Assembly: GCF_009792355.1 (NCBI RefSeq)
Contig: NZ_CP047045.1
Span: 2,444,501-2,508,500 of the forward strand
From: Terricaulis silvestris
Lineage (GTDB): Bacteria; Pseudomonadota; Alphaproteobacteria; Caulobacterales; Aquidulcibacteraceae
DNA: 64,000 nt
Reading direction: 5' to 3'
Shown: positions 1 to 7,808 of the stretch, in pieces
Position numbering within the stretch: position 1 is the stretch's first letter
Layout of the letters: every line of letters starts with the position of its first letter
Notes under the pieces: generated by a model
Seen by the model: only the letters and a program-made list of their open reading frames with translations
Database searches by the model: none
What the model was told of the DNA's origin: nothing
Translations under genes and position numbers: made by a program

Positions 1-2
1 CG

Positions 3-926
3 ACCACCACTGTCGACAACGAATTGGTGTTGATCACGGGCGTCGGCGCAGATGAGCTCGCGGTGCTGGCGGAGGCGGCCGAGGCTGACGGCATACCAAA
101 TGTGTCGGCGTTGCAGATCGAAGATTTGAAGGCAGCGACGCGAAGCGCTATTCCCTCGCTCATCTTTGTTGGCGACGCGATTCCGGGCGTTGATCCGATC
201 GCGCTCTGTCAGGAGTTGCGCGCACTGCAGGGCGAAGCGGCGCGCGAGATACCGATCATTGTTGTCACCGATCAGGCCGGCGTCGATGCGGAGCGCGGCG
301 CAGCCGCTGGCGTCACCGACTGGCTGACGCGGCCCTACAGCGTGCAGTACGCGCGCTCGCGCATGCGCGCGTGGCTGATGCGCTCGATGTTGCGCTGGCG
401 GAAGGCGATCCTGCCGCAAGACGAAGAAGCGCGTCTGGAAGCGGTGCATCGGCTCGGTTTGCTCGACACCGCCGCCGAAGAGCGTTTTGACCGGCACACC
501 CGCATCGCCGCCGCGGCGCTCGACGCGCCGATTGCGCTGGTGACGTTGGTCGATCGCGACCGGCAATGGTTCAAGTCGCATCTGGGCTTCGACTTCAGCG
601 AGACGCCGCGCGATATCGGATTTTGCTCGCACGCCATCCTCGAAGACGCGCCGCTCGTGGTGCCCGACGCGCTGCAGGACGATCGCTTCGCGGAGAACCC
701 CGCCGTGGTGGGCGACCCGCGCGTGCGGTTCTATGCCGGCATCCCGCTGCGCGGCGATGATGGCAGCCGTGTCGGCGCGTTGTGCATCGTTGATCACAAG
801 CCGCGCAATCTGAGCGCGGCTCAGATCGAGATGCTGCAGGACATAGCGCGGCTGGTGGAAGAAGAGCTGAAGCACCGGCCTGATGCGCCGGTGGCGTCGA
901 TCGCGCGGGTTTCCATAACGACGTAG
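3..926 (+). CDS. Receiver-like plus GAF domain signalling protein, 5' end cut off
   Basis: The frame is open to the left edge, so the gene begins before the window; the TTG at 24 is only the first possible start inside it. The first ~120 residues look like a response-regulator receiver fold (IPIIVVTDQ as strand 4, then AAGVTDWLTRPYS), followed by a linker and a GAF domain (about residues 135-290, from AVHRLGLLDTAAEERFDR to GALCIVDHKPRNLS). The receiver is degenerate: G or a shifted D sits where the phosphoacceptor Asp is expected (FVGDAIPG), and the usual KP pair is RP. GAF domains of this type bind small ligands or mediate dimerisation. No kinase or GGDEF follows, since the protein ends after the GAF. 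Upstream domains are unknown. Confidence 0.8.
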   Translation, partial: TTTVDNELVLITGVGADELAVLAEAAEADGIPNVSALQIEDLKAATRSAIPSLIFVGDAIPGVDPIALCQELRALQGEAAREIPIIVVTDQAGVDAERGAAAGVTDWLTRPYSVQYARSRMRAWLMRSMLRWRKAILPQDEEARLEAVHRLGLLDTAAEERFDRHTRIAAAALDAPIALVTLVDRDRQWFKSHLGFDFSETPRDIGFCSHAILEDAPLVVPDALQDDRFAENPAVVGDPRVRFYAGIPLRGDDGSRVGALCIVDHKPRNLSAAQIEMLQDIARLVEEELKHRPDAPVASIARVSITT

Positions 927-947
927 CGGCCGGTCGCCCTCGGGCCA

Positions 948-973
948 CCTTCTCGCGCAACAGCGGGAGAAGG
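948..973. repeat. Imperfect hairpin between convergent genes
   Basis: The arms CCTTCTCGCG and CGGGAGAAGG form a stem around a short loop, between the stops of the GAF gene and pccA. It may act as a bidirectional terminator or be a short member of the palindromic repeats seen elsewhere in the window. There is no T-run. Confidence 0.4.
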
Positions 974-993
974 GACAACTTCAACGCTGGAGG

Positions 994-2997
994 CTAAGCC
1001 AGCTCAAGCATCACCTCGTCCGCCGCAACGGATGCGCCGGCGGCGACGTGGACTTTGCTGACCACACCGTCGCGTTCGGCGCGGATGATGTTTTGCATCT
1101 TCATGGCTTCGACGACGGCGACACCCTCGCCGGTTTTCACTTCTTGGCCGGCTTTGGCGTCGATCGAGATGACGAGGCCGGGCATCGGCGAGACGATCAG
1201 CTTCGAAGTGTCGGCTTTTTGTTTTTCCGGGATCTTCTTGAACAACTCGGCGCCGCGCGGGGTGGCGACGAGTGCGAGCGCGGTGACGCCGCGATGGCGC
1301 AATGTGTAGCCACCAGGGGCGGTTTTGATTTTCACCGAGAACGGCTGGCCGTCGAACTTGCCTTCGATGATGCGCGCGCCGGGGCGCGTCACAGTGTCGA
1401 TGCGGTGCTTCTTGCCGTCGATGGTGACGTCGGCGCCGGTTTCGTCGAGATCGACGTTAGTGAGGTGGTGGACTTTGTCGAGAATGACGGTCCAGGCGCG
1501 CTGCCAATCGCCCTTAAGCCCGCCATTGAGCTGACCGCTGACTTCTGTGGCGCGGCGCGCGGTGAAGGAGCGCGCGAGAGCGGCGGCGGCGATCAGGAGC
1601 TTGTGTTGCTTCGGCGTGGGCGCGACGCCTTCGAAGCCATTCGGAAAATGGTCCTTGATGTAGCCGGTGGTGAAATCGCCTTTGCGGAAATCCTTTTCCT
1701 CCATCACCGCGCCGAGGAACGGGATGTTGTCGGCGATGCCGTCGATGAGGAAATTGTCGAGGGCGGCGGCCTGGGCGTCGATGGCGGCGATGCGCGTTGG
1801 CGCGTGGGTGATGAGCTTGGCGATCATCGGATCGTAGAACATCGAAATTTCGTCGCCCTCGCGGACGCCGGTTTCGTTGCGCAGCATGACGTCGCCGGTT
1901 TTGCCTTCGGCGGGCGCTTGGTAGGCGCGGAGGCGGCCGATGCTGGGGAGAAAGTTGCGGTACGGGTCTTCGGCGTAGATGCGGCTCTCGATGGCCCAGC
2001 CCTTGATCTTCAGATCCTTCTGCTTGAACGCCAGCTTCTCGCCGGCGGCGACGCGGATCATTTGCTCGACCAGGTCGAGGCCGGTGATCATCTCGCTGAC
2101 TGGGTGCTCGACTTGGAGACGCGTGTTCATCTCGAGGAAGAAGAAGCTCTTGTCGGCGCCGCTGGCGACGAACTCGACCGTGCCGGCGCTGTCGTAGTTC
2201 ACGGCTCGTGAGAGCGCGCAGGCCTGCTCGCCCATGGCCATGCGCGTCTTTTCATCGAGCAACGGCGACGGCGCTTCCTCGATGACTTTCTGGTTGCGGC
2301 GCTGGATCGAGCATTCGCGCTCGAACAGGTGCACGACGTTGCCGTGCTTGTCGCCCATCACTTGGATTTCGATGTGGCGCGGCGCGGTAACGAATTTCTC
2401 GATGAAAATGCGGTCGTCGCCGAACGCGCCCTTGGCTTCGGCGCGCACGGCGGGGAAGCCCTCTTCCACATCTTTCTTGTTGAACGCGACGCGGATGCCT
2501 TTGCCGCCACCGCCGGCGCTGGCCTTGATCATGACCGGGTAGCCGATCTCTTCCGAGATCTGCACGGCGTGCTCGACGCCTTCGATTTCGCCGATGAAGC
2601 CCGGCACGCAAGAGACGCCCGCTTCTTGCGCGGCCTTCTTGGACTCGATCTTGTCGCCCATAGCGCGGATGGCGTGGGGGTTGGGGCCGATGAAGGTGAT
2701 CTTCTCGGCCAGCAGTCGGTCGGCGAACTCGGCTTTCTCGGAGAGGAAGCCGAAGCCGGGGTGGATGGCTTGCGCGCCGGTCTTGCGCGCGGCGTCGACG
2801 ATCTTGTCAATGACGAGATAGCTTTGCGCAGCGGGCGGCGGTCCGATGAAGACGGCTTCGTCGGCCATATCGACAGCAAGGCTGTCGGCGTCGGCTTCGG
2901 AATAGACGATGGCGGTCTTGATGCCGAGCCGGCGCGCGGTGCGGATGATGCGGACGGCGACTTCGCCGCGGTTGGCGATGAGGATTTTGTCGAACAT
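994..2997 (-). CDS. pccA: Propionyl-CoA carboxylase alpha subunit (biotin carboxylase + BCCP)
   Basis: ATP-dependent carboxylation of biotin, passing CO2 to the beta subunit to make methylmalonyl-CoA from propionyl-CoA. The 667-residue chain has the biotin carboxylase N-domain (FDKILIANRGEVAVRI), the ATP-grasp glycine loop (KASAGGGGKGIRVA), FLEMNTRLQVEHPVSE, the PCC-type stretch GWAIESRIYAEDPYRNFLPS, a BT linker domain, and a C-terminal biotinyl domain with VVEAMKMQN; the biotinylated Lys is residue 633. Length and domain order match PccA rather than the shorter AccC. pccB is not in the window. Its start lies 40 bp from the divergent GH5 gene, so the two promoters are packed together. A methylcrotonyl-CoA carboxylase subunit is the main alternative. 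Confidence 0.95.
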   Translation of the reverse strand: MFDKILIANRGEVAVRIIRTARRLGIKTAIVYSEADADSLAVDMADEAVFIGPPPAAQSYLVIDKIVDAARKTGAQAIHPGFGFLSEKAEFADRLLAEKITFIGPNPHAIRAMGDKIESKKAAQEAGVSCVPGFIGEIEGVEHAVQISEEIGYPVMIKASAGGGGKGIRVAFNKKDVEEGFPAVRAEAKGAFGDDRIFIEKFVTAPRHIEIQVMGDKHGNVVHLFERECSIQRRNQKVIEEAPSPLLDEKTRMAMGEQACALSRAVNYDSAGTVEFVASGADKSFFFLEMNTRLQVEHPVSEMITGLDLVEQMIRVAAGEKLAFKQKDLKIKGWAIESRIYAEDPYRNFLPSIGRLRAYQAPAEGKTGDVMLRNETGVREGDEISMFYDPMIAKLITHAPTRIAAIDAQAAALDNFLIDGIADNIPFLGAVMEEKDFRKGDFTTGYIKDHFPNGFEGVAPTPKQHKLLIAAAALARSFTARRATEVSGQLNGGLKGDWQRAWTVILDKVHHLTNVDLDETGADVTIDGKKHRIDTVTRPGARIIEGKFDGQPFSVKIKTAPGGYTLRHRGVTALALVATPRGAELFKKIPEKQKADTSKLIVSPMPGLVISIDAKAGQEVKTGEGVAVVEAMKMQNIIRAERDGVVSKVHVAAGASVAADEVMLELA

Positions 2998-3037
2998 TGG
3001 GGCGGTGTTAGCGGGGGAATGGCGTAAGCTGCAACCG

Positions 3038-4057
3038 ATGAATCGCCGCGAGACCCTTCTTGGCGCCGCAGCAGCGCTGGCCGCGTGCGGGCCGGCGGGC
3101 GGTCAAGGGCCGGCGCCGCCCTTCCCGATGCGGCGCGGCGTGAACCTTGGCAACGCGCTCGAAGCGCCGAACGAGGGCGAGTGGGGCTATCGGATCGAGG
3201 ACGCGCACTTGCGCGCGATCGCCGATGCTGGGTTCGATGGCGTGCGGCTGCCGGTGCGATGGGACGCTCGTCCAGGTGGCGGGACTCTCATTCAGCGCGA
3301 TCTGATCAACCGCGTGTCGGAAGTTGCCGGTAAGGCGGCGAGTCTCGGCTTGTTTGTGCAGATCGACATGCACCACTACGACGCATTCAATGATGCAGGA
3401 CCGGACTCGGAGTTTCGGCAACGCTTCCTCGATATCTGGCGGATCATCGCGGAGTCGTATCGCTATGCGTCTGAGCGCGTCTTCTTCGAGCCCCTCAACG
3501 AGCCGAACGGCGCGCATTGGTCGGCGCAAGCGTTACGGGAGTTGCAGGCAGAGGTCGTGGGCGTCATTCGCGAGAGCAATCCGGAACGGCTGATCGTACT
3601 GGGGCCCGGCAATTGGCAGAACATCGACGCACTGCGCGATTGGCGCCCGCCCGAGGGAGAGAACATCGCGGTGAGCGTGCACTATTACGAGCCGCACGCG
3701 TTCACGCATCAGGGCGCGGAATGGTTGGGCGATGATGCGCCGACGTTTGATCGCGCGTGGGGCAATGGAGACGATCTTTCTCAATTGCGCCGACACATCG
3801 GCGCGGCGGCAAGTTGGGCGCGCCAGCACGGCTACGCCATGCAATTGGGAGAGTTTGGCGTGAATCGCGCTGTGGCGTTGGGTCAGCGCGCGCTTTGGAC
3901 CCGTGCGGTGCGCGACGCGTGCGAAGCAGAAGGCATGGGCTGGTGTGTTTGGGATTTTGCTGGCGCGTTTCCGATTTGGGATCGCGAGCGCGGAGAATGG
4001 ATCGAACAGATGCGCTCCGTCCTTCTCGACGAGCAAAGCTGGATCCACGAAAGTTAG
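3038..4057 (+). CDS. GH5-family glycoside hydrolase (endoglucanase-like), lipoprotein
   Basis: A 339-residue secreted hydrolase, probably acting on beta-1,4-glucan or a related polysaccharide. The N-terminus MNRRETLLGAAAALAACGP combines a twin-arginine-like motif with a lipobox (LAAC), suggesting Tat export and outer-membrane anchoring. The GH5 landmarks are RRGVNLGNALE, GFDGVRLPVRWD, DMHHYDAF, FFEPLNEPNG (acid/base Glu155), VHYYEPHAFTHQG and QLGEFGVN (nucleophile Glu272). The ATG at 3038 was chosen because it places the signal peptide at the N-terminus; a longer upstream frame overlaps pccA. Its stop overlaps the stop of the convergent gene at 4054. Substrate is not decidable from sequence. 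Confidence 0.9.
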   Translation: MNRRETLLGAAAALAACGPAGGQGPAPPFPMRRGVNLGNALEAPNEGEWGYRIEDAHLRAIADAGFDGVRLPVRWDARPGGGTLIQRDLINRVSEVAGKAASLGLFVQIDMHHYDAFNDAGPDSEFRQRFLDIWRIIAESYRYASERVFFEPLNEPNGAHWSAQALRELQAEVVGVIRESNPERLIVLGPGNWQNIDALRDWRPPEGENIAVSVHYYEPHAFTHQGAEWLGDDAPTFDRAWGNGDDLSQLRRHIGAAASWARQHGYAMQLGEFGVNRAVALGQRALWTRAVRDACEAEGMGWCVWDFAGAFPIWDRERGEWIEQMRSVLLDEQSWIHES

Positions 4058-4551
4058 TAGTCGAACATCTTCTCGTCGCGCTCGGCGCGGCGTTTGGCTT
4101 GGTCGACGATGTGGGCGGCGAGTTCGTCGCGCGTTAGCGTTGAGGTGACGCCGCTGGGGTCGAGATTGTGTTCGGTGACGAGAGCACGGAGCGCGGTGAG
4201 CTTTTGGCCTTGGAGTGCGGCGCTGAGGGCGGCTTCGCCTTCGCGCTTGTAGAGGCCGGCGGGATTGATGTCGGGCGCGGGTTCGCCCTTCTTGGTTTTC
4301 GCGGGTGCGGTGATTGGTTTTGGCGCTGGTGTTTCAGCTGGCGCAACGCGCCCCTCCGCTTCGCTGCGCTCAGCACCTCCCCCGCTTGCGGGGGAGTATG
4401 AAGCGACATCTTCCACGACGCCGTCCGGCACGTCGCGGCGGCTGTCGTGGAGTTGCAGCACCGCGTCTAGCCGATTGGCGAAATCGGGGTTGCGCTTCGC
4501 TTCGCGGCGAATTTCGTCAAACAAGCGGTCGAGCGTCTTGTTGAGACTCAT
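4054..4551 (-). CDS. ParA-coupled partner protein, unknown function, with a palindromic repeat read in frame
   Basis: A 165-residue protein whose ATG overlaps the TGA of the upstream ParA gene (ATGA), so the two are translationally coupled. The N-terminal ~40 residues are helical and charged (NKTLDRLFDEIRREAKRNPD). Residues ~50-95 are low-complexity Ala/Pro/Lys. The C-terminal ~60 residues form a predicted helical module (ALRALVTEHNLD..LTRDELAAHIVDQAKRR) resembling small SAP/Rho-N-like helical folds; that likeness is only by eye. The segment SPASGGGAERSEAEGRVA is the translation of a palindromic intergenic-type repeat. It may be a cargo or DNA adaptor for the ATPase. I do not recognise a named family. 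Confidence 0.75.
   Translation of the reverse strand: MSLNKTLDRLFDEIRREAKRNPDFANRLDAVLQLHDSRRDVPDGVVEDVASYSPASGGGAERSEAEGRVAPAETPAPKPITAPAKTKKGEPAPDINPAGLYKREGEAALSAALQGQKLTALRALVTEHNLDPSGVTSTLTRDELAAHIVDQAKRRAERDEKMFDY
4351..4396. repeat. Palindromic repeat inserted inside a coding region
   Basis: A perfect 9-bp inverted repeat CTCCCCCGC / GCGGGGGAG with a 2-nt loop (4377-4396) is followed, reading leftward, by a GAAGCGGAGGGG-type tail. The same hairpin-plus-tail pattern lies in intergenic DNA at 58468-58520. Here it is read as Ser/Gly/Glu-rich protein inside the ParA partner without breaking the frame. Confidence 0.75.
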
Positions 4552-5420
4552 ATGCTAGGGCCGAGCTCCACCTTGCTCTGGAATTCTTCGCCGAGCTTTT
4601 TGATGACGCCCGCCATCGCGCCGTACTTCTGTTCGAACGTGCGCGGGGTTTCCGACCATTCGGCGGCCTTCGCGATATCGACGTGCTGGGGAATGCGCAC
4701 GTCGAACATGGCCTCGCCGAGATTGTCTTTCAGCAGCTGCGCTTCGGAGCGGTGCAGCGAGAACGTGTCGTCGTACTTGGTGGCGAGCACCATGAGCTGC
4801 GACGGGCCACCCCGGCGCTCGTTGATCAAACGCAGCGCGCGCTTGCGGAAGGTGATGAGGCCGAGCCGCGACACATAATCCGGGATCGTCGGCACCAGGA
4901 TGGCGTCGGCGGCGATCAGGGCCGCTTCCGCGAACAGCGAAATGCCGGGCGGGCAATCGATCAGGATGTAGTCGTACTCGTTGACCACGTTCTTGATGCC
5001 GTTGGCGAAGCGCTCGCAAATCCATTTCTGAATCTGGTCGATCTGAAACCCGCGTTTGACGAAGCTTTCGATCATGTCGCGTTCGACGATGCGGAATTCC
5101 GGCGCCGAAGCGCAGAGCGCAACGTCGGCCTTGCCTTTCAGATCGCTGACGTTTTTCTCGATCAGCGATTTGAAGGGCTTGGCCTTCTGCTGAACGATGT
5201 AGCTCTCAAAGAAGAAGTCGAGCGTGCGCTCGGCTTCGCGCATCTTGTTCCACTTCTCCGGGCCGGCGATCATGATCGAACAATTGGTTTGCGGATCGAG
5301 GTCGATCACCAGGACGCGGCGGCGCTGGTGCAACGCCAACGATTCGGCGAGCGAAACGGTCGTCGTCGATTTACCGACGCCGCCCTTCATGTTGATCACC
5401 GAAACTAAACGCGCGGGCAT
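4548..5420 (-). CDS. ParA/Soj-family ATPase, orphan
   Basis: A 290-residue ATPase of the MinD/ParA class that dimerises on ATP, binds the nucleoid non-specifically and positions a cargo. The deviant Walker A is INMKGGVGKSTTTVS at residues ~9-23, with Walker A' LVIDLDPQTNC and Walker B YDYILIDCPPG. There is no ParB or parS-like repeat beside it, so this is probably not the chromosome-partitioning copy. Extra segments (EKWNKMREAERTLDFFFE, the VKRGFQIDQIQKWICERF helix) make it longer than Soj. Its stop overlaps the start of a 165-residue partner, which suggests an ATPase/adaptor pair for positioning a protein cargo. The cargo is unknown. Confidence 0.9.
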   Translation of the reverse strand: MPARLVSVINMKGGVGKSTTTVSLAESLALHQRRRVLVIDLDPQTNCSIMIAGPEKWNKMREAERTLDFFFESYIVQQKAKPFKSLIEKNVSDLKGKADVALCASAPEFRIVERDMIESFVKRGFQIDQIQKWICERFANGIKNVVNEYDYILIDCPPGISLFAEAALIAADAILVPTIPDYVSRLGLITFRKRALRLINERRGGPSQLMVLATKYDDTFSLHRSEAQLLKDNLGEAMFDVRIPQHVDIAKAAEWSETPRTFEQKYGAMAGVIKKLGEEFQSKVELGPSI

Positions 5421-5622
5421 TCGGCCCCCTCCGTCAAAACGGACCCGGACGGTCGGCCCGGAGGGTTAGTTTCTGGTAAATTTGGGTCAAGCGGCGCGGA
5501 CAGCCTCTCCACTGCAATACGAACAGGAAACTCAGTCGGGATTCAGCGCAGCGGCGCCAATCTGTGTCGCGAGGGAAGTTGAGACACACCGCTGCAAGGC
5601 GCGTCTCGGGAGCACTTCTGCT

Positions 5623-6210
5623 ATGAAAAACAAGCTGTTCGCGGCCGCGCTTGCCGCTTTGACACTGGCGTCCGCTGGCGTCGCCTCGGCCCAGGACTAC
5701 CGCCGCGGCGACCGCGGAGACTATCGCGGCGATTATCGCCACCGCGCCGAGATTACCATTCGCAAAGATGGCCGCACGTTCGATTTCGACCGCGGCGACC
5801 GCATGTTCTATCGCCTGCTCGACCGGCCGTTTCATTTCCGGCCCGGCATGACCTACGCCTACACCGACCGTTGCAACCGCCAAGGGTGCGTCGCGTTCGT
5901 GTTCGATGGCCGCTCCCGCCGGCCGGTGGACCGCATCTTCGCGCCGCACTTGCAGATGCGCGGCTGGGCCGTCCGCGAAACGCGCGGCTTCGACGGCCGC
6001 TACAATCGCTTCGGCCGCTACGACCGCGACGATCGCCGCTGGAATAACGACGACGAGCGCAATTATCGCGACGGACGCGATGGGCGCGGCGGCGACCGCG
6101 ATTGGAATGACGACGATCGCGATGGGCGTGATGGTCGCGGCGATCGGGACAACGATCGCGATGGACGGCGCGATGGCTCGGGCCTGCGCGGCGGGCCGTC
6201 GGGCAGCTAA
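5623..6210 (+). CDS. Exported protein with an Arg/Asp-rich repetitive tail
   Basis: 195 residues with a clean Sec signal peptide (MKNKLFAAALAALTLASAGVASA, cleavage before QDY). The mature protein opens with RGDRGDYRGDYRHR, has a ~95-residue globular core with two Cys (TDRCNRQGCVAFVF) that could form a disulfide, and ends in ~65 residues of DRD/DGR/NDD repeats, a highly charged polyampholyte. The ATG at 5623 was chosen for the signal peptide; a longer frame to 5482 lacks one. Function is unknown. The core pattern of a regulatory helper with surface charge resembles periplasmic RcnB-like proteins by composition only. Confidence 0.8.
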   Translation: MKNKLFAAALAALTLASAGVASAQDYRRGDRGDYRGDYRHRAEITIRKDGRTFDFDRGDRMFYRLLDRPFHFRPGMTYAYTDRCNRQGCVAFVFDGRSRRPVDRIFAPHLQMRGWAVRETRGFDGRYNRFGRYDRDDRRWNNDDERNYRDGRDGRGGDRDWNDDDRDGRDGRGDRDNDRDGRRDGSGLRGGPSGS

Positions 6211-6232
6211 GAGCTGAGACTCGGGAGCGCGA

Positions 6233-6262
6233 GCGAGGCGTTTGCGAAAGCAAGCGCCTCGT
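6233..6262 (+). terminator. Probable intrinsic terminator after the Arg/Asp-rich gene
   Basis: A 13-bp stem GCGAGGCGTTTGC / GCAAGCGCCTCGT with a GAAA tetraloop and one G-T-type mismatch, followed by a weakly T-rich GTTTGCTT. It sits 23 bp after the stop of the upstream gene. Confidence 0.6.
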
Positions 6263-6280
6263 TTGCTTGTGCGTGGCGTC

Positions 6281-6358
6281 GCCCTTCGACAGGCTCAGGG
6301 TGACGCCAATTCTGGCATACGGGCCAACCGCCAGCGTCAGCCTGAGCTTGTCGAAGGC
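6281..6358. repeat. Inverted pair of REP-like elements (CCTTCGAC..GCTCAGG type)
   Basis: Two ~25-bp copies in opposite orientation: CCTTCGACAGGCTCAGG at 6283-6299 and CCTGAGCTTGTCGAAGG at 6341-6357, each flanked by GTGACGC/GCGTCAG. This sequence type is a familiar dispersed repeat in alphaproteobacterial genomes. It lies between the Arg/Asp-rich gene and the end of gor and could fold into one long hairpin. Confidence 0.8.
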
Positions 6359-6373
6359 GGCGTCGCTACACGC

Positions 6374-7759
6374 TTAAGCCGGCGCTTCGTTGTCGTGCGC
6401 GACGGGCTCGCCCATGAGGACGAGTTCTTCGGCGCCAGTCGGGTGCACGGCGCAGGTGGCGTCCCACTGTGCTTTGGTAAGGCCAGCTTTCACCGCGATG
6501 GCGGCGAGTTGGATTTGCTCCGGTGAGTCCACGCCGGCGATGTGAACGCCGAGCACGCGATCACTCTCGGCATCCACCACCATCTTCATCAGCACGCGCT
6601 GCTCGTTGTTGGCGAGGATGTGCTTCATCGGGCGGAACACGCTGCGGAAGATTTGTAGCTTGTGCCCCTTCTCGCGCGCTTGCTCTTCGGTGAGGCCAAC
6701 AGATCCCACGGGCGGACGTGAGAACACGGCGCTGGCGACATCGGCGTGATCGAACGCCGTTGGGCGCGCCATGAATTCGGTTTCGATGAAGGCCATGGCT
6801 TCGCGGATGGCGACTGGCGTGAGGTTGACGCGATCAGTCACATCGCCGACGGCCCAGATCGATGGCACGCTGGTGCGGGAATATTCATCAACGGCGACGG
6901 CGCCGCGCGCAGTGAGGCGCACGCCGGCGGCTTCTAGGCCCATGTTTGCGGTGTTCGGCTCACGGCCGACCGCCCACATCACTTGATCAGTTTCGATCTT
7001 CATCGAATTCGAGAGGCTCACCAGCTTGCGGTCGCCGGTGAGCGCGGTGATTTCATCGATGGTGGAGCCGCAGATGATCTTGACGCCGGTGCGTTCGAGA
7101 TCGGCTTGGACGTGGGCGCGGATGTCGTGGTCGAAGCCGCGCAGGATACGCTCGCCGCGATAAACGATGGTGGTGTCGACGCCGAGGCCGGAGAATACGG
7201 TCGCGAACTCCACCGCGATGTAGCCGCCGCCGGCGATGACGATCTTGGACGGCAGCTCTTTCAGCGTGAACGCGTCCGTGGACGTGATGCCGAGCTCTTG
7301 GCCGCGGGTTTTGGTCGGCCGGAAGGTGTGGCCGCCGGTGGCGATCAGGATGCGCTCGGCGGTGAAATCGCGGCCGCTGCGGGAGAGGCGCACGGTGTGC
7401 GGATCGACGACGATGGCGCGGTCGTCGTGCATGGCGACGCCGGCGGCTTCGAGGTTCTTGGTGTAGAGGCCGGAGAGCCGGTTGACTTCGTTCTGCACGG
7501 TGTCGCGAAGCGTCGGCCAATCGAAGCGCGCCCAGTCGACGGTCCAGCCGAAACCCTTGGCGTCGCGGAAGTTTTGCGAAAATTCGCTGGCGTAAACGAA
7601 CAGCTTCTTCGGCACGCAGCCGCGCAACACGCAGGTGCCGCCGATCTGCACTTGCTCGGCAATGCCGACGCGCGCGCCAGACTTGGAGGCAAGCCGCGCC
7701 GCCCGCACGCCGCCGGAGCCCGCGCCGATGACGAAGAGATCGTAGTCGTATTGGGGCAT
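6374..7759 (-). CDS. gor: Glutathione-disulfide reductase
   Basis: NADPH-dependent FAD enzyme that regenerates reduced glutathione in the cytoplasm. 461 residues: the FAD dinucleotide fold DLFVIGAGSGGVRAA, the redox-active pair in GGTCVLRGCVPKK (Cys43/Cys48), the NADPH Rossmann segment KIVIAGGGYIAVEFA, the second FAD motif SIWAVGDVTDRVNLTPVA, and the dimer-interface catalytic His in AVHPTGAEELV. The VLRGCVPKK form is typical of glutathione reductase rather than lipoamide dehydrogenase. ATG 7759 is preceded by GGAG five bases upstream and is preferred over a GTG two codons earlier. It lies 49 bp downstream of purL on the same strand, separated by a hairpin. Confidence 0.95.
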   Translation of the reverse strand: MPQYDYDLFVIGAGSGGVRAARLASKSGARVGIAEQVQIGGTCVLRGCVPKKLFVYASEFSQNFRDAKGFGWTVDWARFDWPTLRDTVQNEVNRLSGLYTKNLEAAGVAMHDDRAIVVDPHTVRLSRSGRDFTAERILIATGGHTFRPTKTRGQELGITSTDAFTLKELPSKIVIAGGGYIAVEFATVFSGLGVDTTIVYRGERILRGFDHDIRAHVQADLERTGVKIICGSTIDEITALTGDRKLVSLSNSMKIETDQVMWAVGREPNTANMGLEAAGVRLTARGAVAVDEYSRTSVPSIWAVGDVTDRVNLTPVAIREAMAFIETEFMARPTAFDHADVASAVFSRPPVGSVGLTEEQAREKGHKLQIFRSVFRPMKHILANNEQRVLMKMVVDAESDRVLGVHIAGVDSPEQIQLAAIAVKAGLTKAQWDATCAVHPTGAEELVLMGEPVAHDNEAPA

Positions 7760-7778
7760 TGGCACTCCGTGGCGCCCG

Positions 7779-7799
7779 CCTCCCCGCGAAGCGGGGAGG
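7779..7799. repeat. Perfect 9-bp hairpin between purL and gor
   Basis: CCTCCCCGC / GCGGGGAGG around a GAA loop, in the 49 bp between two same-strand genes. The T-run is missing on both strands, so it is more likely a short palindromic repeat or RNA-stability element than a terminator. Confidence 0.65.
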
Positions 7800-7808
7800 A
7801 TAAAGAAA

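Noticed and set aside
1048-2211. 387-residue plus-strand frame opposite pccA
   Set aside because: Antisense shadow of a certain gene; Asp/Gly/Val-rich with no domain, typical of high-GC DNA.
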